Part shown: positions 33,005 to 40,374 of the stretch, in pieces
Position numbering within the stretch: the stretch's first letter is position 1
Layout: every line of letters starts with the position of its first letter
NCBI GenBank assembly: GCA_040385825.1
Contig: JAZKGQ010000006.1
Location: 630,430 to 694,429 of the forward strand
Source of the DNA: JANNNF01 sp040385825
GTDB lineage: Bacteria; Pseudomonadota; Alphaproteobacteria; Rhodobacterales; Rhodobacteraceae
Reading direction: 5' to 3'
DNA length: 64,000 nt
Program-made: the position numbers and the translations under genes
Notes under the pieces: generated by a model
Seen by the model: only the letters and a program-made list of their open reading frames with translations
Told to the model about the DNA's origin: nothing
Database searches by the model: none

Positions 33005-33704
33005 CTGGGTGTGCCAGTGGCCGAAGGGCGCATGGTCGATGAGGCGCTGGCCGACGGGGGCCCAGCCGGTGGTCTTGACGAGGTTGGTCTTCAGGCTCGT
33101 CTCGTCGATGAACACCAGAATTTCCAGCATGTTGGACATGTCAGGCTGGAAGGCTTCGACCCAGGCCTTGCGCCGCTCGGCCACTTCGGGGCGCAGGATT
33201 TCGCTGGCGAGCAGAGTTTTTTTATGGCTGAGGCCAAGCCGGTGCAGCCATTTGCCGACCGCGCCGCGATGCGCCGAAAGGCCGTGAACCGCCGCGAGTT
33301 CGGCCACGATCTCGTCCAGCGTCAGGCCGCCCTTGACCGCGATCCGCTCCCGAAGCCAGGCGGCATAGGGGGCCAGTTTGCCTGGCGCGCGGGTGCCCTG
33401 CGCCTTCGGCACAAGGCCCCCGTCTGGCACTTGAGGATCACCATGTCGTTCACGAAGCGCGGCACACCCGGAAGTGCCGTGCTGCCTCTCGATGCCCATG
33501 ACCTTCCTCGACAAAGGCGATCACCCGCGTCCGCAGTTCCATAGGATGTGGCTTGCCCATTCTGAACCCCCCATAGTTGGTAGGATTACAGAATCACAGA
33601 CGGGAAGACCTGGGAATCCTGAATCAACACCACGACGACACACCCTAGGTTCCGGGCGCGATTCGGGGTAGTCTGCTGGCCTGACACCCAAGGAGGGATC
33701 GGCC

Positions 33705-33872
33705 ATGACACGACACATTGCAGACCACCGCGTTGCATCCAAGGGCGGGCGGGTGAAGCATTTCCTGCGGCTTGCACGGGCCGAGCGCGGACCGTGGCAC
33801 CGGCCCCATGCCGCCCCTGGATCGTCGCGTCTGGTGCATTTCCTGCGCATCGCGCGGGGCAAGCTGGCCTAA
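33705..33872 (+). CDS. Small basic protein with internal HFLR-[LI]-AR duplication
   Basis: A 55-residue ORF with a strong AAGGAGGG ribosome site 8 nt before the ATG. It is Arg/His rich and contains a duplicated motif: VKHFLRLARAERG and LVHFLRIARGKLA at the C terminus. No signal peptide, membrane segment or known family was recognised. Its TAA overlaps the lpxK stop on the opposite strand by two bases. With the two ISs removed it would lie about 60 bp downstream of the phosphotransferase gene. Confidence 0.55.
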   Translation: MTRHIADHRVASKGGRVKHFLRLARAERGPWHRPHAAPGSSRLVHFLRIARGKLA

Positions 33873-34855
33873 AGTCCGAGCCGGGCCAAAGCGGTGTCGA
33901 AGGGCGACCAATCGGCAAGCTCCAGCCGGACCACAAGGGTCAGCACCCTGGCGCGAAACGCCGGGGGCAGGCGGGCTGCGTCTTTTTCGGTGGTCACAAG
34001 CTGGGCGTTCAGGGCGAAGGCTTCGGCCTCCAGCCGCATCAGCAGGGCGGTTGACAGCGGCTGATGATCGGCCAGCGCCTGCGTGCCCACCACCGCAGCC
34101 CCGGCGCGGCGCAGGGTGGTGAAGAATTTCTCGGGGTGGCCGATGCCGGCAAAGGCCAGAACACGGGTGTCGGTCCAGTCCATGCCCATTTGCAGCGGGT
34201 GCAAGGCCCCGGTCAGATGCGGCAGGGCGATTGCATCGCCCCAAAGGGCGGCAAACCGGGCCTGCGCGGGGGCATCCCCGATCGACAGCAGCAGGTCGGC
34301 GCGGGCCAGACCTGTCGCCACAGGTTCGCGCAAGGGGCCTGCGGGCAGGCAGCGGCCATTGCCAAAGCCACGGTCGGCATCGACCACGATCAGCGACAGC
34401 GATTTGGTCACCGCCGGATTCTGGAACCCGTCATCCAGCACGATGGCCTGTGCCCCGGCAGCCTCGGCCGCCTGCACCCCGGCGGCGCGGTCGCGGGCAA
34501 CCCAGGTGGGGGCAAAGGCGGACAGCAGCAGGGGTTCATCGCCCACCTGTGCCGCCGTATGGGCGGCGGTCACCCGGACCGGGCCGGGCAGGTTGCCGCC
34601 ATAGCCGCGCGTGACGACTTGGGCCGCGACACCGCGCGCCGCCAACCGCGCCAGCAGCGCAATGGCGGCAGGGGTCTTGCCGGTGCCGCCGGCATTCAGG
34701 TTGCCAATGCAGATCACCGGAACAGTGGCCGCATACCCCGGCCTGCGCAGGCGGCGGGCGGTGGCCGCAGCATAGACCCAGCCCAGCGGGGCCAGCAGGC
34801 GGGCGGCAAGGGCGGGGCGGTCGGGCGGGGTGAACCAGAAATCCGGCGCGCGCAT
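33869..34855 (-). CDS. lpxK: Tetraacyldisaccharide 4'-kinase LpxK
   Basis: LpxK phosphorylates the lipid A disaccharide at the 4' position at the inner membrane. The 328-residue protein has an N-terminal membrane-associated helix (PDFWFTPPDRPALAARLLAPLGWVYAAATA), the Walker A loop GNLNAGGTGKTP, VVTRGYGG, VGDEPLLLS and IVLDDGFQNPAV, all family hallmarks, and the late FAGIGHPEKFF motif. It overlaps waaA by one base (TGATG). Confidence 0.96.
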   Translation of the reverse strand: MRAPDFWFTPPDRPALAARLLAPLGWVYAAATARRLRRPGYAATVPVICIGNLNAGGTGKTPAAIALLARLAARGVAAQVVTRGYGGNLPGPVRVTAAHTAAQVGDEPLLLSAFAPTWVARDRAAGVQAAEAAGAQAIVLDDGFQNPAVTKSLSLIVVDADRGFGNGRCLPAGPLREPVATGLARADLLLSIGDAPAQARFAALWGDAIALPHLTGALHPLQMGMDWTDTRVLAFAGIGHPEKFFTTLRRAGAAVVGTQALADHQPLSTALLMRLEAEAFALNAQLVTTEKDAARLPPAFRARVLTLVVRLELADWSPFDTALARLGL

Positions 34856-36048
34856 CAGGCCGCCCCTTCCAGAACATGGCGGATCAGGGTGGCGATGCGG
34901 TCCGTCACCTCGGCCCCTTCGGAGGCCACCGCCCAGGCGGCCTGGGCCAGCCGCGCCGCGCGGTCGGGGTCCAGCAGATCGCCCAAAGCCTCGTCCAGAT
35001 CGCGGCCCGTGGCCACGGCGCGGGCGGCGCGGGCGGCCCCAAGCCGGCCAAAGGTGGCGCCATAGTCGCCCGCCCTGGGTCCGTGCAGGATGGCCGACCC
35101 CAAGGCCGCAGGCTCCAGCGGGTTGCGCAGCGCGCCGCTGCCCGACAGGCTGCCGCCCAGAAAGGTGATCGGGGCCAGCCGATACCACAGCCCGTATTCG
35201 GCGGCGTCCACCAGATAGACCTCGGATTCGGCCTCGGGTTCCTCGTCGCGCTGGCGCGAGGCGGTGGCCCAGCCTTCCTGCGTGTCCATCAAGGCCCCCA
35301 ACGGCTCGATCCGGGCCGGGTCTTGCGGGGCGACGATCAGCAGCAGGCGGTGCGCCAGACGCAGCGCCTCGCGGTGCGCTGCGATCACCAGCTTTTCCTC
35401 GGCCTCGGGCAGACAGGCGGCAAACCACACCGGCCGCGTCGCCAGTTGCCGCGCCAGCGAGGCACGCTCGGCCTCCAGACACGGCAGGGCGGCGGACTGT
35501 TCCTCCATCCGGCCGGTCACGCTGACGGCCGACAGCAGCGCCCCGCCCCGGCGAAAGGCGCGGGCAGCGGCTTCGTCCAGCGTGGCGACATGGGAAAAGC
35601 AGCCAAGGGCGGCGCGCATCAGCCCCGGATACCAGCCGTCGCGGTCGCGCAGGATATAGGGGCTGCTGCCGTCAACCATCAGCATCGGCAGCCCGCTGTC
35701 ATGACATTCATGGATCAGGGCCGGGCGCAGTTCGCCTTCTGAAAACACGGCGATGTCGGGCCGCCAATGGGCCAGAAAGGCGCGGGCCTCGGCGGGGGTG
35801 TCACTGGGCGGCAGATCCCACAGCACGCCTTCGCGCGGCGGCAGCGGCAGCGGGCAGGTCAGCAGCACGGCCAGCCCGTCTTCCTGGATCAGGCGGCGGG
35901 CGAGTTCATGCAGGGTGCGGGCCGCATCCACACTTGGCGCATGCAGCCACACCAGCCGTCCGTCGGGCCGGGGCGGACGATCCTGCGCAGCAGCGGCAAC
36001 CAGGCGGGGGCGCAGGTTGTACAGGGCAAGGCCAAGCGAGCGGGCCAT
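34855..36048 (-). CDS. waaA: Kdo transferase WaaA
   Basis: WaaA (KdtA) adds 3-deoxy-manno-octulosonate to lipid IVA. The 397-residue glycosyltransferase (GT-B fold) has an N-terminal Kdo-transferase domain (GRLVWLHAPSVDAARTLHELARRL...RPDIAVFSEGELRPALI) and a C-terminal half with YGLWYRLAPITFLGGSLSGSGALRNPLEPAALGSAILHGPRAGDY, the family signature. Several N-terminal positions look diverged (SVDAART where SxGE is usual, VDGSSPYI). It is coupled to lpxK. Confidence 0.88.
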   Translation of the reverse strand: MARSLGLALYNLRPRLVAAAAQDRPPRPDGRLVWLHAPSVDAARTLHELARRLIQEDGLAVLLTCPLPLPPREGVLWDLPPSDTPAEARAFLAHWRPDIAVFSEGELRPALIHECHDSGLPMLMVDGSSPYILRDRDGWYPGLMRAALGCFSHVATLDEAAARAFRRGGALLSAVSVTGRMEEQSAALPCLEAERASLARQLATRPVWFAACLPEAEEKLVIAAHREALRLAHRLLLIVAPQDPARIEPLGALMDTQEGWATASRQRDEEPEAESEVYLVDAAEYGLWYRLAPITFLGGSLSGSGALRNPLEPAALGSAILHGPRAGDYGATFGRLGAARAARAVATGRDLDEALGDLLDPDRAARLAQAAWAVASEGAEVTDRIATLIRHVLEGAA

Positions 36049-36081
36049 GGCGGCGGGTCAAACCAATCTGTTCGGAGCGGG

Positions 36082-36309
36082 CTATTCGGGCGTCGGCCCC
36101 GATCCATCGCGCAATTTACTGATATCGGCAATGAAATAGCGCATATGCGCGTTGTCCACCGTGCGCTGAGCCTCGGCCTTCCAGGCCAGATGCGCCGAGG
36201 CATAGTCGGGAAACAGCCCGACAGTATGGATTTTGGTCACGTCCCGGAAAACGGTCGACTGGGGGGAAACCAGCTCGCCACCAAAGACAAGATGCAGACG
36301 TTGGGTCAT
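36082..36309 (-). CDS. DUF4170 family small protein
   Basis: This 75-residue product matches the alphaproteobacterial DUF4170 family by its pattern MTQRLHLVFGGELVSPQSTVFRDVTKIHTVGLFPDYASAHLAWKAEAQRTVDNAHMRYFIADISKLRDG. Function is unknown. It lies 33 bp before waaA in the same direction, so it may be the first gene of the waaA-lpxK operon. The ATG at 36309 begins the conserved part; the longer in-frame ORF is not supported. Confidence 0.8.
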   Translation of the reverse strand: MTQRLHLVFGGELVSPQSTVFRDVTKIHTVGLFPDYASAHLAWKAEAQRTVDNAHMRYFIADISKLRDGSGPTPE

Positions 36310-36388
36310 GTTGGCTCCGTAATATTTTCGCGCGCAGGGTAGCAAGGTGGGGGGTGGGGTCAAGACGCGCTGTGCAGGTGCAGCAAAT

Positions 36389-36820
36389 TCAGGCCCGCAG
36401 GTTGGCGCGCAACAGGGCCAGCACCTCGCGCAGGTCGCCTGCCGTGGCGGGGTCAAACCCGGTCTTGTCCAGAAAGCAGGCAGGCACCGCGGCCGCCTGT
36501 GTGCCCAGGGCACGCCCCGCGTCGGTCAGGGCAAGGTTGACCCTGCGGTCGTCGCCGGTATCGCGGCGGCGGGTCAGCCAGCCCTTGGCCTCCATCCGTT
36601 TCAGCAGCGGGGTCAGGGTGTTGCTGTCCAGATGCAGGGCGGCGCCCAACTGGCTGACGGTCAGCGACGGCTGTGTCATCAGCGTCATCAGCGCCAGATA
36701 CTGTGGGTAGGTCAGGCCAAGCGGGTCCAGCAGCGGCTTGTAGGCCGCCTGCATGGCATGGGTGGTGGAATACAGCGCAAAGCACAGCATCTGAGAGGGA
36801 GGGATCGACGGGTTGGTCAT
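36389..36820 (-). CDS. ohrR: Organic-peroxide-sensing repressor OhrR (MarR family)
   Basis: OhrR represses ohr until its N-terminal Cys is oxidised by organic hydroperoxides. The 143-residue product has the signature LCFALYSTTHAM with the reactive Cys at about residue 13, followed by a winged helix (LTVSQLGAALHLDSNTLTPLLKRMEAKGWLTRRRDTGDDRRVNLALTDAGRAL). It is divergent from ohr, and two matching palindromes in the shared promoter are its likely operators. Confidence 0.93.
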   Translation of the reverse strand: MTNPSIPPSQMLCFALYSTTHAMQAAYKPLLDPLGLTYPQYLALMTLMTQPSLTVSQLGAALHLDSNTLTPLLKRMEAKGWLTRRRDTGDDRRVNLALTDAGRALGTQAAAVPACFLDKTGFDPATAGDLREVLALLRANLRA

Positions 36821-36832
36821 GCTGAAACTTAC

Positions 36833-36844
36833 ATCGCGCACGAT
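36833..36844. promoter_or_regulatory. OhrR operator 1 (ohrR-proximal)
   Basis: ATCGCGCACGAT is an imperfect copy of the ohr-proximal palindrome, 12 bp before the ohrR start. It probably serves autoregulation of ohrR. Confidence 0.5.
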
Positions 36845-36858
36845 AGATACGCAAGCGA

Positions 36859-36887
36859 TTGACGGACGTGACGATTCGCAGTATGTA
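36859..36887 (+). promoter_or_regulatory. ohr sigma-70 promoter
   Basis: TTGACG (36859-36864) and TATGTA (36882-36887) are separated by 17 bp, and the -10 element abuts the OhrR operator at 36888. Confidence 0.6.
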
Positions 36888-36901
36888 AATCGTGCACGAT
36901 T
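36888..36901. promoter_or_regulatory. OhrR operator 2 (ohr-proximal)
   Basis: AATCGTGCACGATT is a perfect 14-bp palindrome just downstream of the ohr -10 element, placed to block transcription initiation. Confidence 0.65.
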
Positions 36902-36928
36902 AAATCGTAAACATGGATGGAGATGGCG

Positions 36929-37357
36929 ATGAGCGTTGATGTGAAATACTGGACCGAAGGTCAGGCCACCGGCGGGGGCCGCAACGGGGTGGCAAAGCTG
37001 ACCTCGGGGATGCTGACCGTGACCATGACCAGCCCCAAGGAACTGGGCGGGTCGGGTGCCGGCCACAACCCCGAGGAGCTGTTCGCCATCGGCTATGCCG
37101 CCTGCTATCTGGGCGCGATGCGCTTTGCCGCCGGGTCGGAAAAGCTGGGCACGGTGCCGGATGATGCGACCGTGACATCGAAGGTCGGCATCGGCCCACG
37201 CAGCGACGGCGGCTTTGGTCTGGCGGTGGAACTGACGGTCAAGATGCCGGGCGTGGACCGGGCGGTCGCCGAAAAGATCATGGAACGCGGGCATTTCATT
37301 TGCCCCTATTCCAACGCCACCAAAGGCAACATCGCGGTCACGACCACGCTGGCGTAG
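36929..37357 (+). CDS. ohr: Organic hydroperoxide reductase Ohr
   Basis: Ohr reduces organic hydroperoxides with a reactive Cys pair. The 142-residue product (OsmC/Ohr fold) has the two redox Cys in GYAACYLGAM and HFICPYSNATKGN and the typical GGGRNGVAKLTSGMLTVTM start region. The ATG at 36929 has GGAG 6 nt upstream; two upstream in-frame ATGs (36917, 36923) are less well placed. It is divergent from ohrR and followed by a strong terminator. Confidence 0.96.
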   Translation: MSVDVKYWTEGQATGGGRNGVAKLTSGMLTVTMTSPKELGGSGAGHNPEELFAIGYAACYLGAMRFAAGSEKLGTVPDDATVTSKVGIGPRSDGGFGLAVELTVKMPGVDRAVAEKIMERGHFICPYSNATKGNIAVTTTLA

Positions 37358-37385
37358 GGCGCAAGTATTCGTAGCGAGTGTCCAC

Positions 37386-37421
37386 AGGCGACTGGCCCGG
37401 CAGGGGCTGGTCGCCTTTTTC
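37386..37421 (+). terminator. Rho-independent terminator after ohr
   Basis: GGCGACTGGCCC pairs with GGGCTGGTCGCC (two mismatches in the middle) and is followed by TTTTT, about 30 bp after the ohr stop. Confidence 0.8.
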
Positions 37422-37440
37422 GTTGCGCGGTACGAGGATT

Positions 37441-37460
37441 GTATATACTATTATATATAC
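37441..37460. promoter_or_regulatory. AT-rich palindrome in the brnTA promoter
   Basis: GTATATA and TATATAC flank a 6-bp centre in an otherwise GC-rich region, 47 bp before brnT. BrnA autoregulates its operon in Brucella, so this is the likely BrnA operator and core promoter. Confidence 0.5.
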
Positions 37461-37507
37461 GAGACGGGACATTCCGCCGATCAAGGGAGCGCAGGGTGCC
37501 CGAGGAG

Positions 37508-37804
37508 ATGGTTTTCGAGTGGGACGCGGAAAAGCGGCTTCTGACCATAATCAAGCATGGGATTGATATGGCGGATGCCGTGCAAATCTTTGCCCGGAAC
37601 CCGATGATCCTTTCATCGTCCCGCAATGGCGAAGATCGCCACTTGGCGGTTGGACCACTGAATGGAGTGATGATTGCGGTGGCATTTGTCATGCGCGGGA
37701 ATGCAACGCGGGTGATCACAGCACGGAGAGCGCGGAGAAATGAGCGATCAGCGTATAACGACCATGACCCTGAAGCAGGCACTGGCGCAAAAGGGCAACA
37801 CTGA
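37508..37804 (+). CDS. brnT: BrnT family ribonuclease toxin
   Basis: BrnT is a RelE-like RNase toxin neutralised by BrnA. The 98-residue product has the family pattern MVFEWDAEKRLLTIIKHGIDMADAVQIFA at the start and GVMIAVAFVMRGNATRVITARRARRNERSAY at the end, including the conserved RxISAR-like and RxxERxxY elements. The ATG at 37508 follows GAGGAG; longer in-frame starts run through the operator. Its 3' end overlaps brnA by 65 bp, giving a C-terminal tail beyond the usual family end. Confidence 0.88.
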   Translation: MVFEWDAEKRLLTIIKHGIDMADAVQIFARNPMILSSSRNGEDRHLAVGPLNGVMIAVAFVMRGNATRVITARRARRNERSAYNDHDPEAGTGAKGQH

Positions 37805-38057
37805 CTGGGCGCGTCTTGCCGCCGAAGAAGCCGCAGGGATCGAACCTGCCGACGACGGCGAGGATGAATTCGACTGGGCGAATTCGGTGCTGGTGCAGGC
37901 CCCGGTGAAAGAGCCGATCTCGATTCGGCTCGACGACGACATTCTGTCGTTTTTCCGGGCCGAGGGGAAAGGCTATCAAAGCCGGATCAACGCGGTCTTG
38001 CGGGCCTATGTGCAGGCAAAGATGCGGCGGCGCGATGATGGCGACGCCGCACCGTAG
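37740..38057 (+). CDS. brnA: BrnA family antitoxin
   Basis: BrnA binds BrnT and represses the operon. The 105-residue product has an acidic middle (EPADDGEDEFDWANSVLV) and a C-terminal ribbon-helix-helix-type DNA-binding region (KEPISIRLDDDILSFFRAEGKGYQSRINAVLRAYVQAKM), typical of BrnA. Toxin-before-antitoxin order and the overlap are normal for this system. It converges on ilvE with only 3 bp between the stops. Confidence 0.9.
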   Translation: MSDQRITTMTLKQALAQKGNTDWARLAAEEAAGIEPADDGEDEFDWANSVLVQAPVKEPISIRLDDDILSFFRAEGKGYQSRINAVLRAYVQAKMRRRDDGDAAP

Positions 38058-38060
38058 AGG

Positions 38061-38927
38061 TTACGCCCGCACCATCTTTTCATATGCGGTCGAGATGTCC
38101 TGCGTCAGCGCACCAACCTCGAAATTGTAGTCGCCGATCTGGCCCACCGGCGTCACTTCGGCGGCGGTGCCGGTCAGCCAGCATTGCTGGAACCCTTCCA
38201 GCTCGGCCGGCATGATGTGGCGTTCATGCACGGTAATGCCCTTTTCGCGCAACATGCTGATCACGGTCTGCCGGGTGATGCCGTTCAGGAAGGCGTCGGC
38301 CAGGGGGGTGTGAACCTCGCCATCCTTGACGAAAAAGATGTTGGCCCCGGTCGCCTCGGCCACATAGCCGCGATAGTCGAACATCATGGCGTCGGAACAG
38401 CCCTTCGCCTCGGCGGCGTGCTTGGACATGGTGCAGATCATGTACAGACCTGCCGCCTTGGCCGCATGCGGAATGGTTTCCGGGCTGGGCCGCTTCCATT
38501 TTGCGATGTCGAGCTTGGCACCGCGCGTCTTGGCGTCGCCATAGTAGTTGCCCCAGGTCCACACGGCCACCGCCATGCGGATCGGGTTTTTCTTGGACGC
38601 GACACCCATATCCTCGCCAGCCCCCCGCCACGCCACGGCGCGCACATAGGCGTCGGTCAACCCGTTGGCCTTTAGGGTCGCCTCTTTGGCGGCCTCGATC
38701 TCGGCCACCGAATAGGGCAGCGGCATGTCGAGCAACTCGCCCGATGTGCGCAGGCGTTCGGAATGTTCCACCGATTTGAAGATGCGGCCGTTGTAGCACC
38801 GCTCGCCCTCGAACACCGAGGACGCATAATGCAGGGCATGGGTCAGAATGTGGACGTTGGCCTGCCGCCATTCCACCAGTTTGCCATCCATCCAGATGAA
38901 CCCGTCCCGATCGTCATATCCTGCCAT
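38061..38927 (-). CDS. ilvE: Branched-chain amino acid aminotransferase IlvE
   Basis: IlvE is a fold-type IV PLP enzyme for the last step of Val, Leu and Ile synthesis. The 288-residue product has HALHYASSVFEGERCYNG, the PLP Lys in GLYMICTMSKHAAEAKG..AMMFDYRGYVAEATGANIFFVKDG and ITRQTVISMLREKG. The ATG at 38927 has GGAGG 5 nt upstream; the open frame to 38990 contains the promoter palindrome and is not conserved. It is transcribed away from petP-petR. Confidence 0.95.
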   Translation of the reverse strand: MAGYDDRDGFIWMDGKLVEWRQANVHILTHALHYASSVFEGERCYNGRIFKSVEHSERLRTSGELLDMPLPYSVAEIEAAKEATLKANGLTDAYVRAVAWRGAGEDMGVASKKNPIRMAVAVWTWGNYYGDAKTRGAKLDIAKWKRPSPETIPHAAKAAGLYMICTMSKHAAEAKGCSDAMMFDYRGYVAEATGANIFFVKDGEVHTPLADAFLNGITRQTVISMLREKGITVHERHIMPAELEGFQQCWLTGTAAEVTPVGQIGDYNFEVGALTQDISTAYEKMVRA

Positions 38928-38946
38928 TTTACCCTCCGGCTTTACG

Positions 38947-38988
38947 AATGTTGCGCCTGAAATGTCCGCATCGGACATAATGTTGCGC
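38947..38988. promoter_or_regulatory. Palindrome flanked by direct repeats upstream of ilvE
   Basis: ATGTCCG-CAT-CGGACAT (38962-38978), with perfect 7-bp arms, is bracketed by two copies of AATGTTGCGC (38947-38956 and 38979-38988). It lies 20-61 bp before ilvE, in the shared ilvE/petP region. The binding protein is unknown. Confidence 0.55.
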
Positions 38989-39079
38989 AAATGCGGGGAA
39001 TGAAGTAACAGTTGGTCCTTGGAAAGTCAACAAGGCTGACGTAGTTTGCAGGCGGGGTTTTGTGATCAGGGGGGACGGC

Positions 39080-39580
39080 ATGGCAGAAACTTCAAACGGC
39101 GGCGAAGGTCTGCTGTTCCTGACCGACGAACAGTTGCGCAAGGGCATCGAGGCGATGTTCTTTGCCTATCGTGGCTTTACCGCCGATCCTGACCGCATTC
39201 TGGAAGGCATGGACTATGGCCGCGCGCATCACCGCGCGATCCATTTCATCCACCGCAGCCCCGGCACCACGGTATCAAACCTGCTGACCACGCTTGGCGT
39301 GACCAAGCAAAGCCTGAACCGGGTGTTGCGCACGCTGGTCGAGGACGGGCTGGTCGAGGCGCGGGTGGGCCGCGCCGACAAGCGTGAACGCAACCTGCAC
39401 CTGACCGAAAAGGGCGCCGCGTTGGAGCGTGAATTGTCCGAGGCGCAGCGGGGCCGGATGCGGGCGGCCTATCGCGCGGCCGGCCCGCAAGCGGTGCAAG
39501 GCTTTCGCACGGTGCTGGAGGCGATGATGGACCCCGATCAGCGCAGACAGTATCAACGCCTGAAAGAGGGGAAATCATGA
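39080..39580 (+). CDS. petP: MarR-family regulator PetP
   Basis: The 166-residue product has a MarR-type winged helix: MDYGRAHHRAIHFIHRSPGTTVSNLLTTLGVTKQSLNRVLRTLVEDGLVEARVGRADKRERNLHLTEKGAAL. In Rhodobacter capsulatus petP pairs with petR and was found by its effect on bc1 complex production; here too it overlaps petR by 4 bp (ATGA). The ATG at 39080 is preferred over an in-frame GTG at 39062. Confidence 0.85.
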   Translation: MAETSNGGEGLLFLTDEQLRKGIEAMFFAYRGFTADPDRILEGMDYGRAHHRAIHFIHRSPGTTVSNLLTTLGVTKQSLNRVLRTLVEDGLVEARVGRADKRERNLHLTEKGAALERELSEAQRGRMRAAYRAAGPQAVQGFRTVLEAMMDPDQRRQYQRLKEGKS

Positions 39581-40275
39581 CCGAACCTGCGGCGCATCTG
39601 CTGGTCGTCGATGACGATGAACGCATCCGGGGGCTGTTGCAGAAGTTCCTGATCCGGTCGGGGTTTCTGGTATCAGTCGCGCGCGATGCCGCCCAGGCCC
39701 GGCGTCTGCTGGCGGGGTTGGAGTTCGACATGATCGTGCTGGATGTGATGATGCCGGGCGAGGATGGTGTCAGCCTCACCCGCGATCTGCGCAAAAAGAT
39801 GACGACGCCGATCCTGCTGCTGACCGCCAAGGGCGAAACCTCCAACCGGATCGAAGGGTTCGAGGCCGGGGCCGACGACTATCTGGTCAAACCGTTCGAG
39901 CCGAAAGAACTGCTGCTGCGCATCAACGCCATTCTGCGCCGGGTGCCGGTGGCAAAGCCTGCGGAAGCGGTGCCACGCGTGCTGCATCTGGGGGCCGTGC
40001 GCTATGACATGGACCGCGGCGAATTGTGGCGCGGCCCGGATGTGGTGCGCCTGACCGCGACCGAAGCCGCCCTGATGCGGATTTTCGCGGCACAGCCCGG
40101 CCTGCCGGTGACCCGCGAAAAGCTGGTCGGCGATCTGGGCCGCGATGATGCGGCACAGGAACGCGCGGTCGATGTGCAGATCACCCGCCTGCGCCGCAAG
40201 ATAGAGGACGACCCGAAACAGCCGCGCTATCTGCAGACGGTGCGGGGCGAAGGCTATATGCTGGCCCCGGATTGA
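39577..40275 (+). CDS. petR: OmpR-family response regulator PetR
   Basis: The 232-residue regulator has a receiver domain (LVVDDDERIRGLLQKFL, phospho-Asp in MIVLDVMMPGEDG, LTAKGE, YLVKPFEPKELL) and a C-terminal winged helix (TATEAALMRIFAAQPGLPVTREKLVGDLG...VDVQITRLRRKIEDDPKQPRYLQTVRGEGYML). No histidine kinase gene is adjacent; the partner is PetP. The bc1 genes that adjoin petPR in R. capsulatus lie about 22 kb away here. Confidence 0.9.
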   Translation: MTEPAAHLLVVDDDERIRGLLQKFLIRSGFLVSVARDAAQARRLLAGLEFDMIVLDVMMPGEDGVSLTRDLRKKMTTPILLLTAKGETSNRIEGFEAGADDYLVKPFEPKELLLRINAILRRVPVAKPAEAVPRVLHLGAVRYDMDRGELWRGPDVVRLTATEAALMRIFAAQPGLPVTREKLVGDLGRDDAAQERAVDVQITRLRRKIEDDPKQPRYLQTVRGEGYMLAPD

Positions 40276-40374
40276 CCGACCCCGCCACAGTTGCGGCAAG
40301 ATTGACCTGTATCGCCACAGCCGCGCAAGGTGTCTCGTGACATGTGTGGGAGAGAGATGGAAATGGAGACTGGA

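Larger units (their letters stand above)
32502..33560 (-). pseudogene. IS630 family transposase pseudogene
   Basis: The reading frame is broken into pieces. MGKPHPMELRTRVIAFVEEGHGHREAARHFRV starts at 33560. At least two single-base losses between about 33490 and 33415 follow. Next comes a long piece from GLVPKAQGTRAPGKLAPYAAWLRERIAVKGG to FIDETSLKTNLVKTTGWAPVGQRLIDHAPFGHWHTQ with the first catalytic Asp. After the insert at 32941-33004 comes LIAPWVLDGAINRASFDTYVERVLASTLRPGQIVVADNLSSHKSV...YSPD with the second. After the insert at 32661-32710 the PIEMAFSKLKTL and CKNYFRAAGY segments appear in another frame. Confidence 0.85.
32489..33645 (-). mobile_element. Degenerate IS630 family element with two palindromic inserts
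   Basis: The element is recognised by its leftward transposase remnant. TA dinucleotides flank it (32487-32488, 33646-33647), as expected for IS630/Tc1 insertion. Candidate ends GAGCAAGTCG... and GGGTGTGTCG... match at only about 8 of 15 positions, so the exact limits are tentative. The interior contains two related palindromic insertions (32661-32710, 32941-33004). Confidence 0.65.

Noticed and set aside
38928..38990. Longer ilvE start with 21 extra residues
   Set aside because: The added residues cover the promoter palindrome, and a strong GGAGG site serves the ATG at 38927.
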